Virus record (IMG/VR): IMGVR_UViG_3300043395_002359
Location: 1 to 64,000 of that record
Origin: a virus
Length of the DNA stretch: 64,000 nucleotides
Reading direction: 5' to 3' (one strand)
Of this stretch, positions 4,683 through 12,400 are shown piece after piece (the first letter of the stretch is position 1; every line of letters starts with the position of its first letter). A model generated the notes under the pieces. That model was not told the DNA's origin and searched no databases. It was given only the letters and a program-made list of their open reading frames with translations. The position numbers were made by a program, and so were the translations under genes.

Positions 4683-4714
4683 ACGTGCGACTGACCGACG
4701 GGCCGTTCTCAGGT
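4683..4714. repeat. Array hairpin repeat R14 (last copy)
   Basis: Left arm ACGTGCGA (4683-4690), 16-nt loop with core GACCGACGGGCCGT, right arm TCTCAGGT (4707-4714), two mismatches. I see no further copy to the right of this point. Confidence 0.85.
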
Positions 4715-4856
4715 GCCTGCTGCCTGCCTGCCCTGCCTGCCTGCCCTGCCTGCTGCCTGCCCTGCCTCGATGCATCACGCACAAGCAGCGAGGCGATGGC
4801 ATTGCGTTGGCTCTGCCCCTGCCTGCTGCCTTGCCTGCTGCCTGCTGCCTGCTGTC
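4715..4856. repeat. Low-complexity CTGCCTGC tract
   Basis: Two blocks (4715-4768 and 4816-4856) are made almost only of CTGCC, CTGCTG and CCTGC words, separated by about 47 nt of ordinary sequence. It looks like slippage-prone DNA at the border of the array. Confidence 0.85.
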
Positions 4857-5008
4857 ATGTGGTGCCTCTCTTGATGCCGGTGCTCGCCGGGGGGTTTGCC
4901 GCCTGGGCGCCAGGAGGCCTGGGTACCCCCACCCCCGATTCCTGGAAAGCCAATCCGAGACAACCCCCTCAGGAAATTTTTCAAAAAAACTGGTACCCTA
5001 GAACAAAA

Positions 5009-5206
5009 ATGGATTTACCGAACATCGAGGACAGCAAGGTTATTAGTGCATATTGTTTAGGGTGTAACAATTACCGTGATGTAAACGAGATGTATATTGG
5101 ATATTTACCGATTATGACCTCAGAGCAAGCGCAACTTTTAGGTGTGCGTGGCAGTTTACCGAGGATGATATCAAGTTGTAAGGAATGTCGAAATGGATGC
5201 CAATAG
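5009..5206 (+). CDS. Small protein with two Cys pairs, 65 aa
   Basis: First AT-rich gene of the late block. It has CLGC near residue 16 and CKECRNGC at the C-terminus, spaced like a small zinc-binding fold. I do not recognise the family. The ATG at 5009 follows an A-rich stretch without a clear ribosome binding site. The frame is open upstream through the GC-rich border, but that part reads low-complexity and is unlikely to be coding. Position before neck genes suggests a virion or head-tail joining role, by context only. Confidence 0.6.
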   Translation: MDLPNIEDSKVISAYCLGCNNYRDVNEMYIGYLPIMTSEQAQLLGVRGSLPRMISSCKECRNGCQ

Positions 5207-5211
5207 AGGGG

Positions 5212-5262
5212 GTATATTAATGGATGTCTACAGAATGGAAGTATATTAATGGATGTCTACAG
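5212..5262. repeat. Tandem 22-bp direct repeat before a gene start
   Basis: Two identical 22-bp copies at 5212-5233 and 5241-5262, each containing TATATTAATGGATG, are separated by 7 bp. They lie in the gap between the genes at 5009 and 5278. Confidence 0.9.
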
Positions 5263-5277
5263 TAGATTTGGGGACAG

Positions 5278-5796
5278 ATGGCAAAGCGCAGCCCATTAGA
5301 CATTTTAGTAAATTCCAGTATATTAATACAGGAACCGAATGCAACGGCGCTATTAAATGGCAGGTATATTGAGGATGGCGAGGGTCCAAGATATTTAGTA
5401 AAGGCATATTTACAAAGAAGTGAAGGGGATGGAACGGATGACGGGGAGCTTCCTAGTTTTGGCAATAGGGCATCAAGTGGTGGCGGATCTACCAGTACAT
5501 GGTTATTCAGGGGATATGGGATAGAATATACGGAAGTACCGAGTACATTCAACCATGGAGATAACGAGGATGGGTATACGTATCAATCAATATTGACTTC
5601 CAGTGATGCGCCAGCGATTAAGATACCGATATATCCAAATTTAAAAGTCAGTCTTAGGCATGGCACATTACCGATTATACATAAATCGGAGGTAGTAATG
5701 ATTGGCGGTAAATATCAAGGTCTAGGACCTGACAAGACGATATATGTAGAACTGAGGGGGATACCAATTGTCCTCAGGGGATCAATGGTACGTTAA
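5278..5796 (+). CDS. Probable head-tail connector or neck protein, 172 aa
   Basis: Unrecognised by sequence. Beta-rich, with a Gly/Ser-rich low-complexity loop around residues 60-72. It lies directly before a gpG/gp10-like tail-completion protein and the tail chaperones, the usual place of head-closure (stopper) proteins in siphoviruses, so the role is inferred from order. Its last eight codons and stop are copied exactly 4 bp downstream (25-bp direct repeat), next to the start of the following gene. Codon use is extremely AT-rich. Confidence 0.5.
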   Translation: MAKRSPLDILVNSSILIQEPNATALLNGRYIEDGEGPRYLVKAYLQRSEGDGTDDGELPSFGNRASSGGGSTSTWLFRGYGIEYTEVPSTFNHGDNEDGYTYQSILTSSDAPAIKIPIYPNLKVSLRHGTLPIIHKSEVVMIGGKYQGLGPDKTIYVELRGIPIVLRGSMVR

Positions 5797-5825
5797 TCAC
5801 CCTCAGGGGATCAATGGTACGTTAA
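5772..5825. repeat. 25-bp direct repeat duplicating a gene end
   Basis: Identical 25-bp copies lie at 5772-5796 (the coding end and stop of the gene at 5278) and 5801-5825 (non-coding, abutting the ATG at 5826). It is a perfect duplication with a 4-bp spacer. Confidence 0.95.
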
Positions 5826-6311
5826 ATGGCTGATGAATTTGACCTAGACATACCGGATGAAATCACGCTTAATTTAAGCGGTGATATTGGATTCAAGGGT
5901 AATATACGAGTCACAGACAGTCCTAGGCTTTCAAATATTATAAGTAAATTACGAAGCAACAAGGCTTCTAGTGAATTTGCTGTAATTTTAGATAGTGTAT
6001 TACGAGAAGCGATCAATGCTAGTATATGGACCACCAGAAACGGTACGGATGATATTATTGACAGCGGGGATTTACTAAGATCAGGTGAGGTACGGGTTAC
6101 AAATAATGGTGTATCAATTAATTATGATGTACCGTATGCATCATTAATTCATTATGGTGGATATATTGTACCATATGGCAATACAAATGCGCAACGTGTA
6201 TTCATACCACCCAGGCCATGGGTAAGCACGGTATTAAATTCAGGGTTTGGTGGATTCAACCCGGCTTTAGCATACCGTGAGATCATTGTACGAATATTGT
6301 CAAGCATATAA
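5826..6311 (+). CDS. Tail completion protein, HK97 gp10 / Mu gpG-like, 161 aa
   Basis: The C-terminal half has the pattern VPYASLIHYGG (about residues 98-108) followed by an aromatic-proline stretch, FIPPRPWV (about 123-130). This is typical of Mu gpG / HK97 gp10-type proteins that help join head and tail or finish the tail. Length (161 aa) fits the family. It lies between the putative neck gene and the tail chaperone. The start ATG abuts the second copy of the 25-bp repeat, with GGGGATC upstream as a weak ribosome binding site. Confidence 0.65.
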   Translation: MADEFDLDIPDEITLNLSGDIGFKGNIRVTDSPRLSNIISKLRSNKASSEFAVILDSVLREAINASIWTTRNGTDDIIDSGDLLRSGEVRVTNNGVSINYDVPYASLIHYGGYIVPYGNTNAQRVFIPPRPWVSTVLNSGFGGFNPALAYREIIVRILSSI

Positions 6312-6342
6312 TTGGCACAATATGCTAGTTTTCTAAATCATC

Positions 6343-6969
6343 ATGGCTGGCAAGGTGCGGGATATGAGTCGGTTACCATTTGTTGTACAACCGAAGCGTG
6401 AGGCTGAATTAGTTGAGATTGGTAGTGACGAATCTGGTAAGATCAGTATTTTAAGGAAGGGATATTTAACGACTGGCGAGAAAGCATTTATGCAACAAGC
6501 GATTGGTAATGATGAGACGACATTAAAGATTATCAGTATTTCCAGGCATATTGCAGCGGATAATGGCATCCCGTTAGATAGTGCTTATGCTGATACGGTA
6601 GCAATTCTAGGCGGTCGCGGGTCAATTGAGCCAAGGCTTAGGGATATTGAGACGAAATATATGGAAGATTTTACGGATTTGATGACATTATTAACTAATA
6701 TGCAAACAAAGGAGAAGTTAATCAGTGCATTATGCCTGTTAAAGTATCGAGTGAATGATGAAATTGACATCAATGATGTACTAACGTTACATCCGGATAT
6801 CATTGATGGCTTATCGGAGTTATATTCACTGGAAGAGCGTAAATCACTTGAAAATTTAACAAGCAACCAACCAAAGAAAGAAGAAAGTGACGATACGGTT
6901 TCGGAGGAAGCTGAATTAACGGCTGAGGAAGTAGAAAAAAAGCCATCAAGGCGACGCAGCCAGACCTGA
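6343..6969 (+). CDS. Tail assembly chaperone, short form (gpG-like), 208 aa
   Basis: Acidic C-terminal tail (EESDDTVSEEAELTAEEVE), helical body, no enzymatic motif. It is the upstream member of a pair read by -1 frameshifting, as for lambda gpG/gpGT, where both products bind the tape measure protein during tail assembly. The slippery heptamer A AAA AAG (6936-6942) sits 9 codons before the TGA stop, and the -1 frame then stays open for over 200 codons. Identity rests on this arrangement and on position before the tail tube and tape measure, not on sequence similarity. Confidence 0.75.
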   Translation: MAGKVRDMSRLPFVVQPKREAELVEIGSDESGKISILRKGYLTTGEKAFMQQAIGNDETTLKIISISRHIAADNGIPLDSAYADTVAILGGRGSIEPRLRDIETKYMEDFTDLMTLLTNMQTKEKLISALCLLKYRVNDEIDINDVLTLHPDIIDGLSELYSLEERKSLENLTSNQPKKEESDDTVSEEAELTAEEVEKKPSRRRSQT

Positions 6970-7574
6970 TACCATTTGAAGAATATTACTGGGTATTAAA
7001 GAGGTCATTTCCTGGTGACGATGAATTCAGCATATGGAACTATTGGAAGTTACCATATTGTTATGTAATAGAAGCTGTACAACAGAATGCGACATTACGT
7101 CACCAGGAACTACATGAATCAGAGGTACCGATTGCACTGCTTGCCTGTCAGCAGGCTGAAATGAATCGCGACCGCAAGAAAAGTAAGAAGCCATTTGTGC
7201 TTAGTGATTTTTATTGTTACGCAATACAAGATGAAGTCGACAGTATTGATGCAACACCTGGTGCAGCAGCGAAGAAGATCATAGAACTTGGAAGGTTCCC
7301 GAATTGGGCACTATTTGTTTATAAAGATTTAATGAAGAATGCCGATAAGGGTAGGGCGCCGAATGTTTTATGTTATTTAAGTGATAATGTCATTATTATT
7401 GCACCAAGGATTACGGGTACTCATTGTGTCGGCCTAGTAATTGCACTGGAATCTGCATCCAATAGGATAGTACAGCTACAAACATTGGATGGTGATGATG
7501 CTGTTCGAGTACGGATGCCAATATTAACAGGTCAAACGGTTGCTATTGAAAATTGCTATCTAGATATTGCTTAA
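6927..7574 (+). CDS. Frameshifted C-terminal part of the tail chaperone (gpGT-like)
   Basis: This is the -1 frame. It opens just after a TGA at 6924-6926, 10 nt before the slippery site, and runs to a TAA at 7572-7574. It has no ATG, GTG or TTG until 7161, and the residues before that ATG look like real protein (FEEYYWVLKRSFPGDDEFS), so a start at 7161 would cut off about 75 coding codons. The product is best read as 6343-6942 fused by -1 slippage to 6942-7574, about 410 aa. The end overlaps the convergent HNH gene by 15 nt. Confidence 0.78.
   Translation, partial: GSRKKAIKATQPDLIPFEEYYWVLKRSFPGDDEFSIWNYWKLPYCYVIEAVQQNATLRHQELHESEVPIALLACQQAEMNRDRKKSKKPFVLSDFYCYAIQDEVDSIDATPGAAAKKIIELGRFPNWALFVYKDLMKNADKGRAPNVLCYLSDNVIIIAPRITGTHCVGLVIALESASNRIVQLQTLDGDDAVRVRMPILTGQTVAIENCYLDIA
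6936..6942 (+). promoter_or_regulatory. -1 ribosomal frameshift site A AAA AAG
   Basis: The canonical bacterial slippery heptamer, in phase with the upstream frame (GAA AAA AAG). A GAGG-like sequence (6925-6928) lies 7 nt upstream, placed like the internal Shine-Dalgarno that stimulates slippage in E. coli dnaX. A weak GGC/GCC hairpin follows. Confidence 0.8.
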
Positions 7575-7973
7575 GTTTTCATCGATTGATGATGATTCAT
7601 GATCAGCTAGTAATCTTTTTGCGTCTGCTTCACTTAGTACGATATCATTATTAAGCCAATAGTCAATTCTGAATTCTTTCCATTCTTCATAGAATGATTG
7701 AGTGCGAAACCATGGTCTCCATTCGTATGACCCTTTAGAGGCGTTACATTTCTTATCTGCTGGAACAATATTTGTCCTTAGGTCTTCACCTCCTTTGCAT
7801 TTTGCTTTAACATGATCAAGGGTAAGGCTGGAATCATCAATTGGTGGTTTGCCACAATAGGCACAACAGTTATTCCAGCTACTTTTAATGGCTTCACGCC
7901 ATAGTTTTTTAGCTTGTCGATTATTAAGGGCTTCCATGTTATACAAATAGTCACTGATACGTTGATACATCAA
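7560..7973 (-). CDS. HNH endonuclease, probably free-standing homing type, 137 aa
   Basis: Shows the HNH signature: C37-x2-C40 (CAYC), LTLDHV with the catalytic His near residue 54, GGEDLRTN, then CNASKG (Cys76) near residues 76-81. Cuts DNA, usually as a selfish mobile gene. The start is TTG 7973 or ATG 7970 after AGGAG. It lies antisense within the late operon, overlaps the end of the tail chaperone by 15 nt, and breaks the usual chaperone to tail-tube spacing, as expected of an inserted element. Confidence 0.9.
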   Translation of the reverse strand: MMYQRISDYLYNMEALNNRQAKKLWREAIKSSWNNCCAYCGKPPIDDSSLTLDHVKAKCKGGEDLRTNIVPADKKCNASKGSYEWRPWFRTQSFYEEWKEFRIDYWLNNDIVLSEADAKRLLADHESSSIDENLSNI

Positions 7974-8145
7974 AGCCCAGCTCCTGTGCGATTTAATAAA
8001 AGCACAGAGCGACTTTTGCCCTTTAATAACATGGCTAGGTATTAGCCCGACTTAGTATTAGCGACCGACATCTTACTGGTATATACATCAATATAGCGAT
8101 ACTGATTGGACAGCTTATCCATAGATCTGCTGGCGATGTATACGT

Positions 8146-8186
8146 CCTTAGGATTCCGATGCCAGCTATTTTAAGGCATCCTAAGG
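8146..8186. promoter_or_regulatory. Inverted repeat CCTTAGGAT / ATCCTAAGG
   Basis: Perfect 9-bp arms at 8146-8154 and 8178-8186. Inside them GATGCC (8158-8163) can pair with GGCATC (8175-8180) as an alternative fold. It lies in the 231-nt gap (7974-8204) between the HNH gene and the gene at 8205, which otherwise shows nothing I can identify. The word AGGCATCCTAA recurs before the scaffold gene. Confidence 0.6.
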
Positions 8187-8204
8187 CAGCAATCATCTAG
8201 TATA

Positions 8205-8639
8205 GTGGCACAATCAAGGGTAAGTTCACCGGATGATATATATGATGCATTATATGCTGACACGACGTTTATGTCCTATATTGGTGAGTATAAATTCATT
8301 AATTCTACTGTTACCCAATCGGCTTTTAGTATTGTAACTCCAAACATTCCGATACCGAACCTAGAGGGTGTGACCGGTCTTGAGGTTGTTATACATGATG
8401 TAGCGTCTGTTTCGCGAAAAGATTTCATAACTGATCCCAGTCTTTCGCTGTTAACATATCAGTTATACTTAATATTATGGACTGGTGGCACTGGTACGCA
8501 GCTAACTGATGCTACAAAAAGAATTGTCGAGACGTTTTCCGGTGCCAGGAGTATGTTAACGGTACCAATTAATAAGACACCGAATGTTGCTATACAATCG
8601 ACAGTTGAAATACCGGATAATGCTCTAATTTTGACATAA
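8205..8639 (+). CDS. Putative tail terminator protein, 144 aa, GTG start
   Basis: Begins at GTG. The N-terminus (SPDDIYDALYADTTFMSYIGEY) and an alpha-beta pattern of about 140 residues fit siphovirus tail terminators or minor tail proteins placed next to the tail-tube gene. The assignment is positional, as I see no unique motif. It is separated from the upstream tail genes by the HNH insertion and is followed by a 127-nt leader of the tail-tube gene. Very AT-rich codons. Confidence 0.5.
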   Translation: MAQSRVSSPDDIYDALYADTTFMSYIGEYKFINSTVTQSAFSIVTPNIPIPNLEGVTGLEVVIHDVASVSRKDFITDPSLSLLTYQLYLILWTGGTGTQLTDATKRIVETFSGARSMLTVPINKTPNVAIQSTVEIPDNALILT

Positions 8640-8703
8640 TTATTGGTGATTTGCTGACATTTGCTAGGAACACTAATAAAATTATTTGGAATCCTAGGGG
8701 TAG

Positions 8704-8719
8704 GCAGGTAGGCACCTGC
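8704..8719 (+). promoter_or_regulatory. Structured leader of the tail-tube gene
   Basis: The 127-nt gap before 8767 holds a hairpin GCAGGT-AGGC-ACCTGC (8704-8719), the palindrome CCTAGG (8694-8699) and TAGGAAATCCTA (8743-8754). It may stabilise or regulate the abundant tail-tube message. A TAATAAAAT word lies at 8672-8680. Confidence 0.4.
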
Positions 8720-8766
8720 TGATAATCCTTGTCGTCTCGTACTAGGAAATCCTACCTAGCTCAATT

Positions 8767-9369
8767 ATGGCAAACATTTCGACCGCTTTCGGCTACGACG
8801 TTTACATCATTCCTCTGGCCTCTAGCGCAGTGGACACTGCCTTCACTGGTGTTACCGGTGGTATCGGTGCTGGTTCTGGCAAGTTCATCGATACGACGAC
8901 TCTGGTTACCCCTGGCGACGCCGTTACTTATACCAATGGTATCTTTACCGTTGAGGCTAGCGCTTTCGCGATGGACGGCGGTGACAATCCGGTGAAGCTG
9001 TATGGCCTGACCAATGCCGCTCTGGAGACTGACACCAACTCGGAAGAAGTGGTGACCTATGACTCCACGACTGGTGGTTTCAACCTGAGCCTGCCTACCT
9101 CCAAGACCTGGAGCATCTCCCTGGCTGGCGTGGCTGACTTCAAGGACGCTGGTTATCACATCATGCGTCTGACTGAGCAGAACACCGTGAAGGACTCCCT
9201 GCGCGTGAAGTTCGGCCGTCTTGGCCCCACCGGCACCGACGAGGTGATCTACGGTTACGGCACTCTGAGCGGCTACACTGAGTCGATCGAAGCTGGTTCT
9301 ATCGTGTCTTGGGAAGCCACGATTGAAGGTTATGGCGCTTATGTCATCAACGTTGACGCTAACACCTGA
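8767..9369 (+). CDS. Major tail tube protein, 200 aa
   Basis: Ala/Gly/Thr-rich beta protein directly upstream of the tape measure, with its own terminator and a shift to GC-rich, C-ending codons relative to the AT-rich genes around it. The same codon shift marks the major capsid gene at 35860, so high expression is likely. Length (200 aa), position and the C-terminal half (LPTSKTWSISLAGVADF then a repeated beta pattern) fit siphovirus tail-tube subunits. The ATG at 8767 has no strong Shine-Dalgarno. Confidence 0.75.
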   Translation: MANISTAFGYDVYIIPLASSAVDTAFTGVTGGIGAGSGKFIDTTTLVTPGDAVTYTNGIFTVEASAFAMDGGDNPVKLYGLTNAALETDTNSEEVVTYDSTTGGFNLSLPTSKTWSISLAGVADFKDAGYHIMRLTEQNTVKDSLRVKFGRLGPTGTDEVIYGYGTLSGYTESIEAGSIVSWEATIEGYGAYVINVDANT

Positions 9370-9398
9370 TCACTGTATCAAGTTTAGTTATTATACCA

Positions 9399-9426
9399 AA
9401 CACCCTCAGAAATGGGGGTGTTTTTT
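9399..9426 (+). terminator. Intrinsic terminator after the tail-tube gene
   Basis: AACACCC (9399-9405) pairs with GGGTGTT (9416-9422), followed by a T run. It allows extra tail-tube transcripts relative to the very long tape measure gene. Confidence 0.88.
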
Positions 9427-9472
9427 ATTGCAAATTCGGAATTCTAGACCTAGAAGTGCTAGGAAATGGTAA

Positions 9473-12400
9473 ATGGCCGGTGATCTCAACCTGTTAGTTG
9501 ATCTTAGCACTCAACAGGCGGCCCAACAGGTTGAGAAATTATTTAATGAGTTCAAAAGCGGCTCGAAGGAAGCCGGCGACCAGCTCAACAGGCTGTTAAA
9601 GGGATCTGTTGAAAAGAAAGTCAGAATACGACTAGAGAAAGATACTGCTGGCATCAAGCAAGTAAAAGCCGAGCTTGTCGAAGTGCAATCGGCTGTAGAT
9701 GGTATTACGAAGGCATATAACAGAGCAAATAAAACACAACCTGGCAGCCTGACAAACCTTAGGCAGCAGGTTAATGAAGCAAAACAAGCAAGGGATGCTA
9801 TTGCTTTATTTTCCAGGGAAGTTGATCTATTAAATAGAAAGCAAATATTAAGCGGAAATTTAAGTCCTGCCTTTGCTGCTGCTCAGCAAAATGTAACGGA
9901 TTTAACTGGTAAATTAAAAAACCTGGAGCTGGCAACATCCAGTACGTTTGATCGGTTCAAGGCATCTCTTGGTGTTGACCAATTCCTTGCATTTGGTCGT
10001 GGCGTCCAGGATCTTGTTACTATCTTCCAGAGCCTAGGGATTGCCATCAGTGCATTAACGGCTCCCATCAATCAAGCCGCGACTGCATTAGCACGCCTGC
10101 AGGGTCTTGAGTTAGCATTCAAGGCAATTGGAGCTGGGTCGGGTGGTGCTTCTATTGCCCTGGCTGAGTCCTCCAGGATCGCCCTTGGCCTTGGCGTCAG
10201 CCTGGATACCGTTAGAAATGGTTTCCAGAAGCTGTCGCCTGTTATCCTGAATTCCGGCGGTCAGCTAAGTGATGTTAGCGCCATCCTTGAGGCACTTTCC
10301 AGCCGATTTGCTGCGTTTGGATTAAATGCAGACGAATCACGCAGAGTTTTGAATGGTGTTGTGCAGGCCTTTGCTAAAGGCAAGCTGCAAGCTGAAGAAT
10401 TAACGCAGCAGATATCTGAAGCTGACCCTGCATTCAAGACAGACTTAGCAAGGGCAATTTTTATTGCTAAGGATTCACTGAAGGAATTTGGTATTGAATC
10501 CGATGGTACGGTAGCTAATCTCGAGGGCTTGGTTAAGCAAGGCAAGCTAACTTCCGAAGTTTTAATCAAAGTATTGCCTGGCCTCAGTAAGTCCGGGGTG
10601 CTATTTGGCAAGCTTGGTACCACCGCCCTGGATGCTGTCGCTTCACTAGGCAAGGCTGGCACGACAATAACTCAAGTAAGAACGCAGATTGATAACCTTA
10701 ATCAGTTATCTTTTGAAAGACTTGCAAAAACTTTTGAACCTGTTATCAAATCGTTCCTTGATATACAGGCTGCATTTACTGATTTTATTACAAAAGTATC
10801 AAAGATTGAGGTGATACAATCCCTGGCTGCAGCATTAGCCAGGGTAACGCAGGCCGTTTCGAACTTAACTCAATTTATACTGAATGGCATCGAAGGTTTA
10901 ATCAGGTTTGCTGATGCTGTTGGTAAAGTATTTAACGCTATCGGTAGGATATTAGGCCCAATTGCTGATTTGGTTTCTGGATTAGCCAATGCACCAGGCC
11001 TGATTGAGGCAATCGGTCTTTTACTTCTCGCAAAACTTGTAAAACCGGCGAAAGAGGCCGTATCTTCTGTCCTTAGCCTGACAAAAGTATTAAACGATTT
11101 TGGGCAAACGGGTAGTATAAAGATTAGTCTGACTGATGATATAACAAAAGAATTCAAGGATGCAGCAAATACCATAAAGCAAACATTTAACCCTGACGAC
11201 ATATCAAGGGGAATTGATGATGGAACCAAAAAGCTTAATACAATTGCCTCTGAGCGTTTACAGGATCTAAGGAAAAAGTTCAGGGCAGCAGCTAATGATC
11301 TGGAGACACCGATCTCAATTCCGGAGCCTGCTTCGCCTGCAAAGCTTGGCATCTCTGCCAAGGTATTACGCGAAGTAAAGGATTCGAAGACATCGCTATC
11401 TGAACTGTTCCAGCTAAGAGGCGAACTAGAGAAAGATCTGTCAAATATATTTGATGACAACAAGAGAAGGCAGTTATTCTCGGAAAATGCCTTAAATCAG
11501 ATAGATGCGGCTAATGTAAAACTGAATGAGCTTGGTGGCCGCATTAAAGATTTGGAAAGCGGTCCTGAAGTTGACATAAAGTCGCTTCAAGCTGCCAGGA
11601 AAGAAGCAGCAACGCTACTTGGAAAGATAGCTGAACTAGAAGATGCTGTTGCTACTGGGTTCACCCCGGAAGTCGATACAAGGCAGGTCCGCGCATTAGA
11701 GAAAGGCCTTACCAGCGTAGAAAAGCAGATACTGAATCTGCAGAAATATAGAAATATCAATTTAAAAGCGTTGGTCGATGACACTGATGTTTTAAGAACC
11801 ATCCGCGACACCGACGGCCTCAGGGCTCTGTACGATAAAAAGTTAGAGCTAGAGGCAATTGTTAACACGCAAGTAGACGCAGAGGGAGCATTGCGCGAAC
11901 TCGAGGATGTAAAGAGAACGATTCGCGCTGTTGGGAAGGTCGATATTCCGATTACCGCTAATGCGTCTGGCGCAATAGATGACATTGCCTTAAGCAAAAA
12001 AGAAATTGCAAAAATAACCGATAATTTAATATTAAGCGAGGATCAATATTACCAGTCTCTAACACGGCAGCAAGCTGCCTTAAGACAGAACGTAGAATTT
12101 GAGCGTCAAAGACTAGATGCCGCAAGACAAGGCGGCGATATCCAAGGGATAGATCCTTCGGTAGCGAGAACTGCTTACGAGCAGCAAGGAAAAGCGCTTG
12201 ACTCGGTTAATGCAAAAATTGATCAATACGTTTCCACACTCAGGGAATCGTATGCCGCCGGCAGTGGTGCAGCAGAAATTGCTGATCAATATACTCAAAG
12301 GGTACTCACTCAAGACCAAGCGCTGTCTGCGCTTTCCAGCCAGCAAGAACGGTTCACTACGATACAAACAGCTACAAGCAACGCTGTTAATGCCACCAAG

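Larger units (their letters stand above)
4612..5008. other. Right end of the array: promoter, last repeat, CTGCC-rich tract
   Basis: This 397-nt stretch has no supported gene. It holds the promoter at 4651-4679, repeat R14, a low-complexity tract of CTGCCTGC and CTGCTGCC words (4715-4856), a GC-rich segment (about 4870-4950) and then the switch to AT-rich DNA near 4965. Open frames across the low-complexity tract look like artefacts of the repeats. Confidence 0.8.

Noticed and set aside
1-4714. CRISPR array
   Set aside because: Repeats are regularly shaped, but the stretches between them are 40-550 bp long, carry genes, and no cas gene is present.
1-4714. Classical integron cassette array
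   Set aside because: The hairpins are too short for attC, lack the paired RYYYAAC/GTTRRRY core sites, and no tyrosine recombinase is encoded in the window.
4775-4984. Minus-strand frame across the GC-rich border
   Set aside because: It reads through the CTGCC tract, has no ribosome binding site and gives a Gln/Arg/Gly low-complexity peptide.
7161-7574. Independent 137-aa gene starting at ATG 7161
   Set aside because: About 75 protein-like codons precede the ATG in the same open frame, and the slippery site explains how they are reached.
7560-8204. Group I intron around the HNH gene
   Set aside because: The HNH gene is antisense to the late genes, the flanking genes are complete, and I see no interrupted reading frame.
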